From Hathewaya proteolytica DSM 3090 (lineage in GTDB: Bacteria > Bacillota > Clostridia > Clostridiales > Clostridiaceae): a DNA stretch of 64,000 nt. The first letter of the stretch is position 1. Every line of letters starts with the position of its first letter. The translations under genes were made by a program, and so were the position numbers. The notes below the pieces were generated by a model that saw nothing but the letters and a program-made list of their open reading frames with translations, searched no databases and was not told the origin of the DNA. Location of the stretch: assembly GCF_900142225.1 (NCBI RefSeq), contig NZ_FRAD01000010.1:1-64000 (forward strand), in the 5' to 3' direction. Below, piece after piece: positions 34,907 to 45,432 of the stretch.

Positions 34907-36868
34907 ATGTTTAAGTTGTGCTCAAAATTTAAACCTACTGGGGATCAGCCGCAGGCAATTGAAGGTATAGTAAAAGGAATAGAAAAGGGTGATTCTTTTC
35001 AAACCTTGTTAGGAGTTACTGGATCGGGAAAAACTTTCACCATGGCAAACATCATTGAAAGGGTTCAAAAACCAACATTGATTTTAGCACACAATAAGAC
35101 ATTAGCCGCACAATTGTGCTCAGAATTCAGGGATTTCTTCCCTGAAAATGCTGTGGAATATTTTGTATCTTACTATGACTACTACCAACCTGAAGCCTAT
35201 GTTCCTCAAACGGATACATTTATAGAAAAGGATGCATCTATAAATGATGAAATAGATAAACTCCGTCATTCAGCTACAGCATCTTTATTGGAAAGAAATG
35301 ATGTCATTGTAGTTGCATCTGTATCGTGCATTTATGGTCTAGGTAATCCCGAGGAATATAAAAAACTTACTGTATCTCTAAGGCCGGGCATGGAATTTGG
35401 AAGAAATGATATAATGAAAAAATTAGTTGAAATACAGTATGAAAGAAATGATATAGATTTTGTAAGAGGTACCTTTAGGGCTAGAGGTGATATATTAGAT
35501 ATCTTTCCTGCGTCAGCTACTAATATTGGAATAAGAATAGAGTTTTTTGGAGATGAAATAGATAGAATATGCGAATTTGAAGTGCTTACTGGAAAGGTTA
35601 CTGGGGTGATGAAACATGCACTAATATTCCCGGCTTCGCACTTCGCAACCTCGGAGGATAGACTGGCTAGAGCTATAAATACTATAGAGGAAGAATTAGA
35701 TGTAAGATTAAAGGAATTGAAGGAGCAGGATAAACTATTAGAATACCAAAGGTTGAAGCAGAGGACCAACTACGATGTGGAGATAATTAAAGAAATGGGA
35801 TATTGCAGTGGCATCGAGAATTACTCTAGAATTCTCGATGGAAGAGCTCCTGGGACTCCGCCCAACACTTTATTTGATTATTTCCCAAAGGATTTTTTAT
35901 TGTTTATTGATGAGAGTCATGTTACTCTACCTCAAGTAAGGGCCATGTATGGTGGTGATTACTCTAGAAAAATTAATTTAGTAGAGTATGGATTTAGATT
36001 GCCTTGTGCCTATGATAATAGGCCTCTTAAGTTTGAAGAGTTTGAACATAAATTAAATCAGACAGTTTTTGTCAGTGCAACTCCAAGTACTTATGAATTA
36101 GAGCATTCTGTAAGTGTGGCAGAACAGATTATTCGACCTACGGGACTTTTAGATCCGGAGATCATAGTTAAACCTACTGAAGGTCAAATTGATGATTTAT
36201 ACAATGAAATCATGCAGACCATTGATAAGGGTTTTAGAATACTGGTGACAACCCTCACAAAAAAAATGTCAGAGGATCTTACAAAATATTTGAAAGAAAT
36301 GGGCATAAAAACTAATTATCTTCATTCTGATGTAAAAACCATAGACAGAATGAAGATAATAAGGGAACTAAGGCTTGGAAAATTTGATGTTCTAGTTGGA
36401 ATAAATCTTTTAAGAGAGGGACTTGACATTCCGGAGGTAGCTCTTGTAGCTATTCTAGATGCAGACAAGGAAGGTTTTTTAAGATCGGAGACTTCTCTTG
36501 TGCAGACCATTGGTAGGGCGGCAAGAAACTCAGAAAGTAGAGTAATTATGTATGGGGATGTCATGACAAAGTCCATGAAATATGCTATCGATGAGACCAA
36601 CAGAAGAAGAAAAATACAGCAAAAATACAATGAAGAACATGGTATAATCCCAACCACCATATACAAGGAAATCCATGAAGTTATTGAAGCTACGGTTGCT
36701 GATGAACGTGTAGAGTATAGTGCTGTAGAAGAGGCCATGAAAGGCATTAATAAAGATGATAAGGATAAATTGATTAAAAAGTATACAAAGGAAATGAAAG
36801 AAGCGGCAAAAAATCTGGAATTTGAAAGAGCAGCTGAATTAAGGGATATCATCGAAGCCATGAGATAA
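34907..36868 (+). CDS. uvrB: Excinuclease ABC subunit B
   Basis: UvrB is the damage-verifying helicase-like subunit of nucleotide excision repair. The 653-residue product shows Walker A (LGVTGSGKTFTMAN, about residue 38), the beta-hairpin YYDYYQPEAYVP, helicase motifs including FIDESHV and TIGRAARNSESRVIMYGD, and the C-terminal UVR motif (NLEFERAAELRDII) that binds UvrC. ATG 34907 lies 6 bases after GGAGGT; a GTG at 34901 directly abuts that site and is unlikely. uvrA follows after 31 bases. Confidence 0.97.
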   Translation: MFKLCSKFKPTGDQPQAIEGIVKGIEKGDSFQTLLGVTGSGKTFTMANIIERVQKPTLILAHNKTLAAQLCSEFRDFFPENAVEYFVSYYDYYQPEAYVPQTDTFIEKDASINDEIDKLRHSATASLLERNDVIVVASVSCIYGLGNPEEYKKLTVSLRPGMEFGRNDIMKKLVEIQYERNDIDFVRGTFRARGDILDIFPASATNIGIRIEFFGDEIDRICEFEVLTGKVTGVMKHALIFPASHFATSEDRLARAINTIEEELDVRLKELKEQDKLLEYQRLKQRTNYDVEIIKEMGYCSGIENYSRILDGRAPGTPPNTLFDYFPKDFLLFIDESHVTLPQVRAMYGGDYSRKINLVEYGFRLPCAYDNRPLKFEEFEHKLNQTVFVSATPSTYELEHSVSVAEQIIRPTGLLDPEIIVKPTEGQIDDLYNEIMQTIDKGFRILVTTLTKKMSEDLTKYLKEMGIKTNYLHSDVKTIDRMKIIRELRLGKFDVLVGINLLREGLDIPEVALVAILDADKEGFLRSETSLVQTIGRAARNSESRVIMYGDVMTKSMKYAIDETNRRRKIQQKYNEEHGIIPTTIYKEIHEVIEATVADERVEYSAVEEAMKGINKDDKDKLIKKYTKEMKEAAKNLEFERAAELRDIIEAMR

Positions 36869-36899
36869 ACTGCACTTTTACCACAGGAGGAAAAGTATA

Positions 36900-39743
36900 A
36901 TGAAGGATAAAATAATTATAAGGGGTGCAAAGGTACATAATCTTAAAAATGTAAGTTTAGAATTACCACGGGATAAAATGATTGTATTTACAGGGTTGTC
37001 TGGATCAGGAAAATCTTCATTGGCCTTTGATACTATATATGCAGAGGGTCAGAGAAAGTACATGGAATCGCTTTCATCTTATGCAAGGCAGTTTCTCGGC
37101 CAAATGGATAAAGCAGATGTGGAATATATCGAAGGGCTGTCCCCTGCCATATCCATAGATCAGAAAACCACTAGTAGGAATCCGCGTTCCACCGTGGGAA
37201 CTGTAACGGAGATATATGATTATTTAAGATTATTGTACGGGAGAATTGGCCGTCCCCATTGTCCAAAGTGTGGAGACGAGATAACAAAACAAAGCATTGA
37301 CACCATGGTAGATAAAATACTTTCTATGGAGGAAAAAACTAAAATCCAAATTCTATCTCCAGTGATAAGAGGTAGAAAGGGTGAACATAAAAAAGTATTA
37401 GAGGCAATTGTGAAGGATGGTTACGTTAGAGCTAGAATAGATGGTGAGACATATGAATTAACGGAAGAAGATGTGGAGCTAGATAAAAATAAGAAACATA
37501 ATATAGATATTGTCATTGACAGGATCGTTGTAAAAGAGGGAATTACATCTAGATTAACAGAATCCTTAGAAGCTGCCTTAAAGCTTGGGGATGGTTTTGC
37601 CATAATAAATCAGATTTCTACAGGTGAGGACATATTATTCAGCGAACACTTTGCATGTGCTAAATGTGGTATAAGTATACCAGAAATAGAACCAAGACTT
37701 TTTTCTTTTAATGCTCCTTTTGGAAAGTGCGATTATTGTGATGGATTGGGCACTCTTATAGAAATAGACGAAGAACTAATTTTACCTGATAGAGAGAAAA
37801 GTGTTATGGAAGGAGCTATTGCATGTTATGGTGATGCTAGCTTAAAAGATGAGCATTCTTGGAGGATGTGTACCTTGAGGGCGCTAAGTGAAAAATACGG
37901 TTTTTCACTTAATACAGCAGTGAAGGATTTGCCCCATGATATTGTAGATATACTATTGTACGGCATGCCTGAAAAAGATGGCAAGTTAAAAGTAACCTAC
38001 GTGAAGGATGATAGAAGGGGTGTGTATAATCATCGCTACGAGGGTGCTATAAATAATTTGCGAAGAAGATATAATGAAACTTCATCAGAGTTTATAAAAC
38101 GAGAAATTGAAAAATTTATGAAAGAAGTGAACTGCCCTAAATGTAAAGGTGCTAGGTTAAAGGACGATGTTCTTGCTATAACCGTAGGTGAAAAGAATAT
38201 ATATGAATTTTGTATGATGTCCATAGAAGATGAATTAAAGTTTATAGATAATATAGAACTTACAGAAAAGGAGCAATTAATAGGTCATCAAGTAATAAAG
38301 GAGATAAAGAGCAGATTACAATTTCTTATGGATGTTGGACTTCAGTATCTTAATTTGTGGAGAAAAGCCGGCACATTGTCGGGAGGAGAGGCACAGAGAA
38401 TTAGATTGGCAACACAAATTGGTTCAAGTCTTGTAGGGGTTTTATACATATTGGATGAACCAAGTATAGGCTTGCACCAAAGAGATAATGATAAGCTTAT
38501 TGCCACACTGAAGAACTTAAGAGACCTTGGAAACACATTGATTGTAGTGGAACACGACGAAGATACTATGTTGGCTGCGGATTATATTGTAGATATAGGG
38601 CCAAGAGCTGGAGAGCATGGTGGTGAGATTGTTGTAGCTGGTAGTCTTCAAGATATAAAAAAATGTGAGAAATCCATAACGGGTCAGTACTTAAGGGGTG
38701 AAAAATATATTGCAATTCCCAAGGAGAGAAGAAGGGGAAATGGAAATAGCATCATAGTTAAGGGTGCCAGTGAAAATAATCTTAAAAATATAGATGTGGA
38801 ATTCCCAGTAGGTGTATTTACTTGCGTTACAGGGGTCTCAGGATCTGGTAAAAGTACACTTGTAAATGAAATTTTATATAAGGGATTGTGCAAAAAATTA
38901 GGATCTAGTACAGTAGTTCCAGGAAAACATAAGGAAATTTTGGGAACTGAATATATTGATAAAATAATAGATATTGATCAGAGTCCTATTGGAAGGACAC
39001 CTAGATCAAATCCTGCTACGTATACTGGAGTTTTCGATATAATACGAGACCTATTTGCTCAAACTAATGAAGCAAAAGTAAGAGGATACAAACAAGGAAG
39101 ATTTAGCTTTAATGTAAAAGGTGGAAGGTGCGAGGCGTGCGCTGGTGATGGTATAATAAAAATAGAAATGCAGTTTTTATCAGACGTCTATGTTCCTTGT
39201 GAAGTTTGCAAGGGAAAACGATATAATAGAGAGACTTTAGAAGTAAAGTACAAGGGCAAGAACATTCATGATGTGCTAGATATGACTGTTGAGGAGGCTT
39301 TAAAGTTCTTTGAAAATATACCGAGGATAAAGAATAAACTTCAAACCCTTTATGATGTAGGGCTTGGATATATTAAACTTGGTCAGTCATCTACTCAGTT
39401 ATCTGGAGGAGAAGCACAGAGAATAAAATTGGCAACTGAACTTTCAAAGAGGAGCACAGGTAAGACACTTTATATACTAGATGAACCTACTACGGGACTT
39501 CACGTAGATGATATAAGTAGATTAGTTGAAATTATAACTCGATTAGCTGAAAACAATAATACCGTTGTGGTTATTGAGCATAACCTTGATGTTATAAAAT
39601 GTGCTGATCACATAATTGATCTAGGACCAGAGGGCGGAGAAAATGGTGGTAGGGTGTTGTTTGAAGGCACACCTGAAGATATAATAAGGGATAAGAAGTC
39701 CTATACAGGAGAATACCTTAAGAAAATAATTGAAAAGGGGTAG
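36900..39743 (+). CDS. uvrA: Excinuclease ABC subunit A
   Basis: UvrA scans DNA for damage and loads UvrB. The 947-residue product has two ABC modules (Walker A GLSGSGKSSLAF near 32 and GVSGSGKSTLVN near 645; signatures LSGGEAQRIRLA and LSGGEAQRIKLA) and zinc-binding pairs including CPKCGDE, CAKCG/CDYC, CPKCKGA and CEACAGDG/CEVCKGKRYN. Length and order are typical. GGAGG is 9 bases before the ATG; it is in one operon with uvrB and abuts the FHA gene by 5 bases. Confidence 0.97.
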   Translation: MKDKIIIRGAKVHNLKNVSLELPRDKMIVFTGLSGSGKSSLAFDTIYAEGQRKYMESLSSYARQFLGQMDKADVEYIEGLSPAISIDQKTTSRNPRSTVGTVTEIYDYLRLLYGRIGRPHCPKCGDEITKQSIDTMVDKILSMEEKTKIQILSPVIRGRKGEHKKVLEAIVKDGYVRARIDGETYELTEEDVELDKNKKHNIDIVIDRIVVKEGITSRLTESLEAALKLGDGFAIINQISTGEDILFSEHFACAKCGISIPEIEPRLFSFNAPFGKCDYCDGLGTLIEIDEELILPDREKSVMEGAIACYGDASLKDEHSWRMCTLRALSEKYGFSLNTAVKDLPHDIVDILLYGMPEKDGKLKVTYVKDDRRGVYNHRYEGAINNLRRRYNETSSEFIKREIEKFMKEVNCPKCKGARLKDDVLAITVGEKNIYEFCMMSIEDELKFIDNIELTEKEQLIGHQVIKEIKSRLQFLMDVGLQYLNLWRKAGTLSGGEAQRIRLATQIGSSLVGVLYILDEPSIGLHQRDNDKLIATLKNLRDLGNTLIVVEHDEDTMLAADYIVDIGPRAGEHGGEIVVAGSLQDIKKCEKSITGQYLRGEKYIAIPKERRRGNGNSIIVKGASENNLKNIDVEFPVGVFTCVTGVSGSGKSTLVNEILYKGLCKKLGSSTVVPGKHKEILGTEYIDKIIDIDQSPIGRTPRSNPATYTGVFDIIRDLFAQTNEAKVRGYKQGRFSFNVKGGRCEACAGDGIIKIEMQFLSDVYVPCEVCKGKRYNRETLEVKYKGKNIHDVLDMTVEEALKFFENIPRIKNKLQTLYDVGLGYIKLGQSSTQLSGGEAQRIKLATELSKRSTGKTLYILDEPTTGLHVDDISRLVEIITRLAENNNTVVVIEHNLDVIKCADHIIDLGPEGGENGGRVLFEGTPEDIIRDKKSYTGEYLKKIIEKG

Positions 39744-39748
39744 ATAAT

Positions 39749-40183
39749 ATGGATTGGAGTTTTTTGAGTTCCGTATTTAAGTATATCATTATTATACTAC
39801 TATATGTAATTATCATTGTAGCGCTTGGAATAATGTACAGAGACATAAAAAAACCTAAAAAGTATAGAAAGAGTACATCAAAAAAATTTGCTTTAGAGGT
39901 TATAAAAGCGGATAAGTCAAAAGAATTGCCTAAAGGAGCTATAGTACCAATTTTAGATGAAGTGAATGTGGGTAGAAAGCAAGATAATAACTTGGTATTA
40001 GATGATGAATTTGTGTCATCCTATCACAGTAAATTGTATACAAGACAAGGCAATCTAATAATCCAAGATCTCAACAGTACAAATGGAACATATGTAAACA
40101 ATCAACATATTAAAGGTGAGGCAATAGTTAAAACAGGAGATGTTATTAAAATAGGAAATACACTATTTAAAGTAATTTCTTAA
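39749..40183 (+). CDS. Membrane-anchored FHA-domain protein
   Basis: The 144-residue product has an N-terminal helix (residues about 8-28) and a C-terminal FHA phosphothreonine-binding domain (VGRKQDNNLVLDDEFVSSYH, then DLNSTNGTYVNN). FHA proteins recognise Ser/Thr-kinase targets. In clostridia such a gene commonly precedes a SEDS protein and a class B PBP, exactly as here, suggesting kinase-linked control of wall synthesis; that role is inference. Confidence 0.9.
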   Translation: MDWSFLSSVFKYIIIILLYVIIIVALGIMYRDIKKPKKYRKSTSKKFALEVIKADKSKELPKGAIVPILDEVNVGRKQDNNLVLDDEFVSSYHSKLYTRQGNLIIQDLNSTNGTYVNNQHIKGEAIVKTGDVIKIGNTLFKVIS

Positions 40184-40200
40184 ATTAAAGGAGTTTTGTC

Positions 40201-41424
40201 ATGCAAAATAATCTTAAAGAACAAAAGAGATTGTTAAGATATACCTATTTATTCGTCATAGTATGCTTTACCAATCTTACAATTTTACAAAAACCCTTTG
40301 ATTATAGAGCACTAATCATAGGGGCATCTCTTATTGTCATCTTGAATCTCTCTTGTATTGTACTAAGGCACTTTTTTCCTAAGGGAGATAAGTATCTTCT
40401 TATATTTGCCAATTTACTATCGGTAATTGGCATAACAATGTTGTACCGATTGAATACCTCAACTGCCATAAGGCAAGTGGTATGGGTTTCAGTGGGCATA
40501 GCCATATTTATGTTCGTGATTATTGTTATTCCAGACATAGAGAGGTTTTCTAAATATAAGTTCGTGTTTATGTTTATAACTATTGTACTTATGTCTCTTG
40601 GAACTTTTTTTGGAGAAGAAACATATGGGGCTAAGAACTGGATACGTATAGGCGGCATAACTGTACAGCCATCAGAGTTTGGTAAAATCGCACTTATAGC
40701 TTATCTTGCAGCAGCCTTACATCAGTATGAAAAAAAGGCCCAAGGCCATAACATCAAGCTTCTTATTGAACCAGCCATAGTTGTCATGGTATGCCTATTG
40801 TTTATGGTACTTCAGACAGACCTAGGATCCGCATTACTTATATTTTCAATTTCCGTTACTATGCTATATATAGCAACTTCCCAGGGAAAGTATGTACTGC
40901 TTTGCTTGGGGCTTTTTGCTTGTGGTGCCGTGATGAGTTATTTCTTATTTGGTCACGTGAGAACCAGAGTTCAAATCTGGATAGACCCGTGGAAGTATGC
41001 CTATGGTCCAGGAGGGCAGATTGTACAGTCTCTTATAGCTATTTCTTCGGGAGGATTTTTTGGGTCGGGGCTTGGCTTAGGGGCTCCACAGGTTATCCCT
41101 GTAGTTCTGTCCGATTTTATTTTTTCAGCTATTTGCGAGGAAATGGGGATTGTTGTTGGAATAGGGATGATACTAATATATTTCCTTATGTTCTATAGAA
41201 GTATGAGAGCTTCCATAAATGCAAGGAACAACTTTGGAAAGTTATTGGGTGTAGGATTCAGTACTATGATAACAACGCAAGTTCTTGTAATTGTGGGTGG
41301 AGTCATAGGAGCTATTCCACTTACAGGAATTACTTTGCCTTTTGTAAGTGCAGGTGGAAGTTCTATGCTGGTGACATATTTTTCTTTAGCTGTCATACAG
41401 AAAATATCTGAGGAGGATGAATGA
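40201..41424 (+). CDS. FtsW/RodA/SpoVE-family (SEDS) glycan polymerase
   Basis: SEDS proteins polymerise lipid II into glycan strands together with a class B PBP. The 407-residue product has about ten membrane segments and family signatures GAKNWIRIGGITVQPSEFGK, LQTDLGSALLIFSI and GITLPFVSAGGSSMLVTYF. Which of FtsW, RodA or SpoVE it corresponds to cannot be decided here. The PBP gene starts 4 bases after the stop codon, so the two are a functional pair. AAAGGAG is upstream of the ATG. Confidence 0.93.
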   Translation: MQNNLKEQKRLLRYTYLFVIVCFTNLTILQKPFDYRALIIGASLIVILNLSCIVLRHFFPKGDKYLLIFANLLSVIGITMLYRLNTSTAIRQVVWVSVGIAIFMFVIIVIPDIERFSKYKFVFMFITIVLMSLGTFFGEETYGAKNWIRIGGITVQPSEFGKIALIAYLAAALHQYEKKAQGHNIKLLIEPAIVVMVCLLFMVLQTDLGSALLIFSISVTMLYIATSQGKYVLLCLGLFACGAVMSYFLFGHVRTRVQIWIDPWKYAYGPGGQIVQSLIAISSGGFFGSGLGLGAPQVIPVVLSDFIFSAICEEMGIVVGIGMILIYFLMFYRSMRASINARNNFGKLLGVGFSTMITTQVLVIVGGVIGAIPLTGITLPFVSAGGSSMLVTYFSLAVIQKISEEDE

Positions 41425-41427
41425 TCA

Positions 41428-42825
41428 ATGAAGGATATATCTGAAAACATAAAAAAGGTTCTTGCCATATTTTTGATAATGTTTGTTACCGTTATGTCTT
41501 ATCTTTTATACATTTATTCTGCAAGGGGCGAAAAGATTGTTAACAGCCCCTTTAATCAGAGATTATGGTATGAACGCGTCAATGTGGTTCGTGGAAATAT
41601 TAGAGATAGAGATGGGAATGTGCTTGTAGAGAGCAAGGGGATAAAAGATAATGTACAGACGCTAAACTACAAAGGCGGTGCAGCCTTTGCACACATTCTT
41701 GGATATATGGATAAAAGCTATGGACTAACAGGTTTACAGCGCCTTTTCGATGAAGATCTTATGGGAAAACAAATGGGTATTTTTAATCCTAGCGATGAAA
41801 AAGGAAAAAAACATGGTTATGACTTAAAAACTACTTTGGATAGTCAACTTCAAAAGAAAGCATATAACCTATTGAATGGAAAAAAGGGTGCAGTGGTGGC
41901 CATAGATCCTAGAAACGGAGAATTATTATCTGTGGTATCTACTCCATCTTATGATCCAAACAAGCTACAGCAAGATTGGAAACGAATCAGTACTAGTGCA
42001 GATAGTCCATTGCTCAACAGGGCTATTGCAGGTATGTATCCACCAGGATCAACCTTTAAGATTATTACAGCTGCTAGTGCACTGAAAAACATTGACAATA
42101 TTAAAACAGAAATATATAAAGATGAAGGAGCTCTAAAATTTGGAGATAGCACATCAATAAAAAATTTTGCTGGCGAAGTTTTGGGCAATATAAATTTAAA
42201 ACAGGCAATAACTCATTCTAGCAATGCTTATTTTGGAAATCTAGGTATAAGACTTGGAAACAATAAGCTAAAGGAAACAGCAGAGGGTTTTATGTTCAAT
42301 AAGGACATTCCTGCTATAGGACTTCTAATTGAAAACAGCAAGTTCCCTGAAATAAGCAAATCTTCAAAGGGGGATATGGCTCAAAGTGCTATAGGACAGG
42401 GTCAGGTATTAGCCACTCCAATGGAGATGGCTTTGGTGGCCAGTGCAGTGGCTAACAAAGGGAAAATAATGAAACCAATTTTAGTCACTGAGACATATAA
42501 TAAGAATAGAATAATTAAAAGGTACCATAGCGAAGTTATTTCCCAGCCAATAATGGAAGATGATGCAGATTATTTAAAAGCTGCCATGAGAGAAGTCGTT
42601 AAAAGCGGCACAGGAAAAAATGCTGCAATTCCAGGAATCCAGATATGCGGAAAAACTGGAACAGCAGAACATCCTGAGAGCAAAAAAGATCATTCTTGGT
42701 TTATAGGATTTGGACCTTACGAAAACCCAACCATGGCCATAGCTGTAATCGTGGAGGAAGGTGGCACTGGAGCTAGTTCTGCAGCACCAATTGCAAGAGA
42801 ACTATTTAGAACTTATTTGAAATAG
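41428..42825 (+). CDS. Class B penicillin-binding protein (transpeptidase)
   Basis: The 465-residue product crosses the membrane once (residues about 10-31), then has a short dimer-type region and a transpeptidase domain with all three motifs: SxxK as S208-TFK (PPGSTFKIITA), SxN as SSNAYF, and KTG in CGKTGTAEHP. It crosslinks peptidoglycan with the adjacent SEDS partner. Such short class B PBPs without PASTA domains are typical of this clostridial FHA-SEDS-PBP operon. GGAGGATGA lies just upstream. Confidence 0.95.
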   Translation: MKDISENIKKVLAIFLIMFVTVMSYLLYIYSARGEKIVNSPFNQRLWYERVNVVRGNIRDRDGNVLVESKGIKDNVQTLNYKGGAAFAHILGYMDKSYGLTGLQRLFDEDLMGKQMGIFNPSDEKGKKHGYDLKTTLDSQLQKKAYNLLNGKKGAVVAIDPRNGELLSVVSTPSYDPNKLQQDWKRISTSADSPLLNRAIAGMYPPGSTFKIITAASALKNIDNIKTEIYKDEGALKFGDSTSIKNFAGEVLGNINLKQAITHSSNAYFGNLGIRLGNNKLKETAEGFMFNKDIPAIGLLIENSKFPEISKSSKGDMAQSAIGQGQVLATPMEMALVASAVANKGKIMKPILVTETYNKNRIIKRYHSEVISQPIMEDDADYLKAAMREVVKSGTGKNAAIPGIQICGKTGTAEHPESKKDHSWFIGFGPYENPTMAIAVIVEEGGTGASSAAPIARELFRTYLK

Positions 42826-42867
42826 TATTGCCATTGAACTTAAAACAAAAGATGGAGGATGTAAGGC

Positions 42868-43470
42868 ATGCAGGGAAAAACTCACGCTGCTCTTGGAGTT
42901 GCGGCATATATGATAGTCAGCGACGTTTTGCACAGCGAGTTTAGTGCAGCGGGATTTGTAGCCGCTGTTGTAAGCTCATTGATGGCAGACATAGATCACC
43001 CTAAGAGTTTAATAAACAAGTACATTCTACCCATTAAAAGTGAAAGAGTAAAGAGGGTATTTTATGCTGTATCTGGAATGCTAATTTTGTATGCTGATTA
43101 TGCGCATTTTAACCTCTTACTTTTAAAGGTTATAGGAGTTACTTTGATTTTAATCAGTCTTAATTCTCATAGAAATGGATTGTCCCACAGCATAGCGGGC
43201 TTTGTAGCCACCATTGTAATGGGGATATTATTAGAGAAAGCTTGCAATGTAAGATATCTTGCCCTATATATAGGGGGTGGCTATTTTACACATATTTTGG
43301 GAGATTCCTTTACAAAAAATGGAGTACCTTTATTATACCCTATGAGTAAGAAGAAGGTTAGGATGCCTATATATTATACTGTAGGATCCTATACGGGAAA
43401 TATGGTAGAAAACATCATATTTACGGCTACTTTATCTATGTTTATTATCAAGTTGTTTATTTTAAATTAG
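42868..43470 (+). CDS. YdjM-like (DUF457) metal-dependent hydrolase family membrane protein
   Basis: The 200-residue product has the DUF457 pattern: KTHAALGVAAY at the start, LMADIDHPKSLINKYI, SHRNGLSHSIAGF and GYFTHILGDSFTKNGVPLL, with His/Asp residues able to bind metal, and four or so membrane segments. The family is annotated as metal-dependent hydrolases, but substrates are largely unknown. GGAGG lies 10 bases before ATG 42868. It sits between the PBP and uvrC genes without obvious link to either. Confidence 0.85.
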   Translation: MQGKTHAALGVAAYMIVSDVLHSEFSAAGFVAAVVSSLMADIDHPKSLINKYILPIKSERVKRVFYAVSGMLILYADYAHFNLLLLKVIGVTLILISLNSHRNGLSHSIAGFVATIVMGILLEKACNVRYLALYIGGGYFTHILGDSFTKNGVPLLYPMSKKKVRMPIYYTVGSYTGNMVENIIFTATLSMFIIKLFILN

Positions 43471-43498
43471 ATAAAATACTAAAGAAAGGACAGAAACC

Positions 43499-45364
43499 AT
43501 GTTTGATTTCCAATACCATTTAAAAAATCTGCCAGATAAACCCGGTGTATATCTCATGAAAAATGATTTAGGCGAAATCATCTACGTGGGAAAAGCAAAA
43601 AATTTAAAAAATAGGGTAAGGCAGTACTTTCAACATTCTAAAAATAAATCTCAAAAAGTGAAAAACATGGTGCAGAACATCAGCGAGTTCGAATATATTG
43701 TGACGGATTCGGAGATGGAAGCATTAATCCTAGAGTGTAATCTCATTAAAAAATACAATCCAAAGTACAATATTCTTTTAAAGGACGACAAGTACTACCC
43801 ATCTATAAAGATTACCATAAAAGAAGATTTTCCAAGGATCTTTGTCAGCAGAAATCATGAAAAGGATGGGTGCAAGTATTTTGGACCATACCCCAATGCA
43901 GGGGCTGTTTACGAGGTTATGGAGCTTTTGAAGAAGGTTTTTCAGCTTAGAACCTGTAAACTAAATATAAAGGAAAATGAAACGAAGAATGTAAGGCCAT
44001 GTTTAAATTATCATATTGGGAAGTGTAAAGCCCCTTGTGCAGGCTATATTTCAAAGGAAGATTACAATAAATCAATAAACCATATCATAGATATATTGAA
44101 TGGTAAGGATAAGAGTTTATTAAATGACCTTCAAAGGGAAATGGAAAAATGTTCTGAGGAACTGAATTTTGAGGAGGCGGCAAAGCTTAGAGATAAAATT
44201 CTAGCCATAAGAGCTGTTATGGAAAAACAGAAAATTGTCAGCAATAACTTTGAAAATGAGGATTTTATTAATATTTGTAAGGATGAAAAAGATAGTTGCA
44301 TTCAAATCTTCTTTTGTAGGAGCGGAAAAATAACGGGTCGAGAAAGCTTTATATTAGAGAATACCTCAGAGGAAGACAATGTAGAAATCATAGGAGATTT
44401 TATAAAAAGGTTTTACGGTGGGGTAGCGTTTATCCCAAAAACCATATATGTGCCACAAATTCATGATGAAGAACTTCTAAGCCAATGGCTTTCTCTTAAA
44501 GCAGAGGTAAAGGTTTCTATAAAGGTTCCTCAAATCGGTGAAAAGAAGAAGATGATGGAATTAGTAGAGAGCAATGCTAAAACGACTCTTACCACATTTA
44601 AAGAAAAAATCCTCATGGAAAAACAACTGGAAGAGATGGTGTCAAGGGAGCTGGCAGAGCTTTTGGAACTTTGCAGTCCAATTGATAGAATTGAAGCCTA
44701 TGACATATCAAATATAATGGGCATGGATTCTGTTGGAACCATGGTGGTCTTTGAAAAAGGAAAGCCAAAAAATAGCGATTACAGGAGATTCAAGATAAAA
44801 ACTGTAGAAGGCGCTGATGACTATGAAAGTATGAGAGAAATTTTATATAGAAGATTTAAAAATGGGTTAGAGGAAATTGAAAAAATAAAAAGTCAAGAAT
44901 TAAACTTTAATAATGCAAAGTTCTCATCCTTTCCAGATCTTATCATGATGGACGGGGGAAGAGGTCAAATTAATGTGGCCTTACAGGTGTTGCAGGATTT
45001 AAACCTTCATATACCTGTCTGTGGTATGGTTAAGGACAATAAACACAGAACAAGGGGACTTATTTTCAACAATGAAGAAATATTGATTAAAAGTAACTCT
45101 AAGCTCATGCATTTTATAACTAGAGTGCAAGATGAGGTTCATAGATTTGCTATAACCTATCATCGAACTCTTAGAAACAAGAGAGGACTCCATTCAATGC
45201 TAGAAGAAGTTCCTAGCATCGGAGCTAAGAGAAGGACTGAGCTTTTAAAACACTTTGGTAGCGTAGAAAATATAAGAAAAGCTTCAAAAAAAGAGCTTGA
45301 AGAAGTGCCAGGTATGAATAAAAAAGCGGCAGAGAATATTTTAAATTATTTTAAAGAAAGATAA
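43499..45364 (+). CDS. uvrC: Excinuclease ABC subunit C
   Basis: UvrC makes both incisions in nucleotide excision repair. The 621-residue product has the N-terminal GIY-YIG nuclease (KPGVYLMKND, IIYVGKAKNLKNRVRQYF), a Cys cluster (RPCLNYHIGKCKAPCAGYIS), a UVR motif (ELNFEEAAKLRDKI, about 222), the RNase H-like second nuclease (EAYDISNIMG, LIMMDGGRGQINVA) and C-terminal helix-hairpin-helix motifs. AAAGGA lies 9 bases ahead of ATG 43499. Confidence 0.97.
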   Translation: MFDFQYHLKNLPDKPGVYLMKNDLGEIIYVGKAKNLKNRVRQYFQHSKNKSQKVKNMVQNISEFEYIVTDSEMEALILECNLIKKYNPKYNILLKDDKYYPSIKITIKEDFPRIFVSRNHEKDGCKYFGPYPNAGAVYEVMELLKKVFQLRTCKLNIKENETKNVRPCLNYHIGKCKAPCAGYISKEDYNKSINHIIDILNGKDKSLLNDLQREMEKCSEELNFEEAAKLRDKILAIRAVMEKQKIVSNNFENEDFINICKDEKDSCIQIFFCRSGKITGRESFILENTSEEDNVEIIGDFIKRFYGGVAFIPKTIYVPQIHDEELLSQWLSLKAEVKVSIKVPQIGEKKKMMELVESNAKTTLTTFKEKILMEKQLEEMVSRELAELLELCSPIDRIEAYDISNIMGMDSVGTMVVFEKGKPKNSDYRRFKIKTVEGADDYESMREILYRRFKNGLEEIEKIKSQELNFNNAKFSSFPDLIMMDGGRGQINVALQVLQDLNLHIPVCGMVKDNKHRTRGLIFNNEEILIKSNSKLMHFITRVQDEVHRFAITYHRTLRNKRGLHSMLEEVPSIGAKRRTELLKHFGSVENIRKASKKELEEVPGMNKKAAENILNYFKER

Positions 45365-45432
45365 GTATTGATAAATTATAACTTACAAAGTATACTTATA
45401 CTGATTAATAATAGGCATTCAAGGAGTGTAAA

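Noticed and set aside
36322..36861. 179-codon open frame on minus inside uvrB
   Set aside because: It lies antisense to well-supported uvrB motifs, its product is Ser/Leu/Ile-rich without domain features, and there is no ribosome site.
40791..41198. 135-codon plus-strand frame overlapping the SEDS gene
   Set aside because: It is a shifted frame inside the SEDS coding sequence, with an Arg/Cys/Trp-rich product and no ribosome site.
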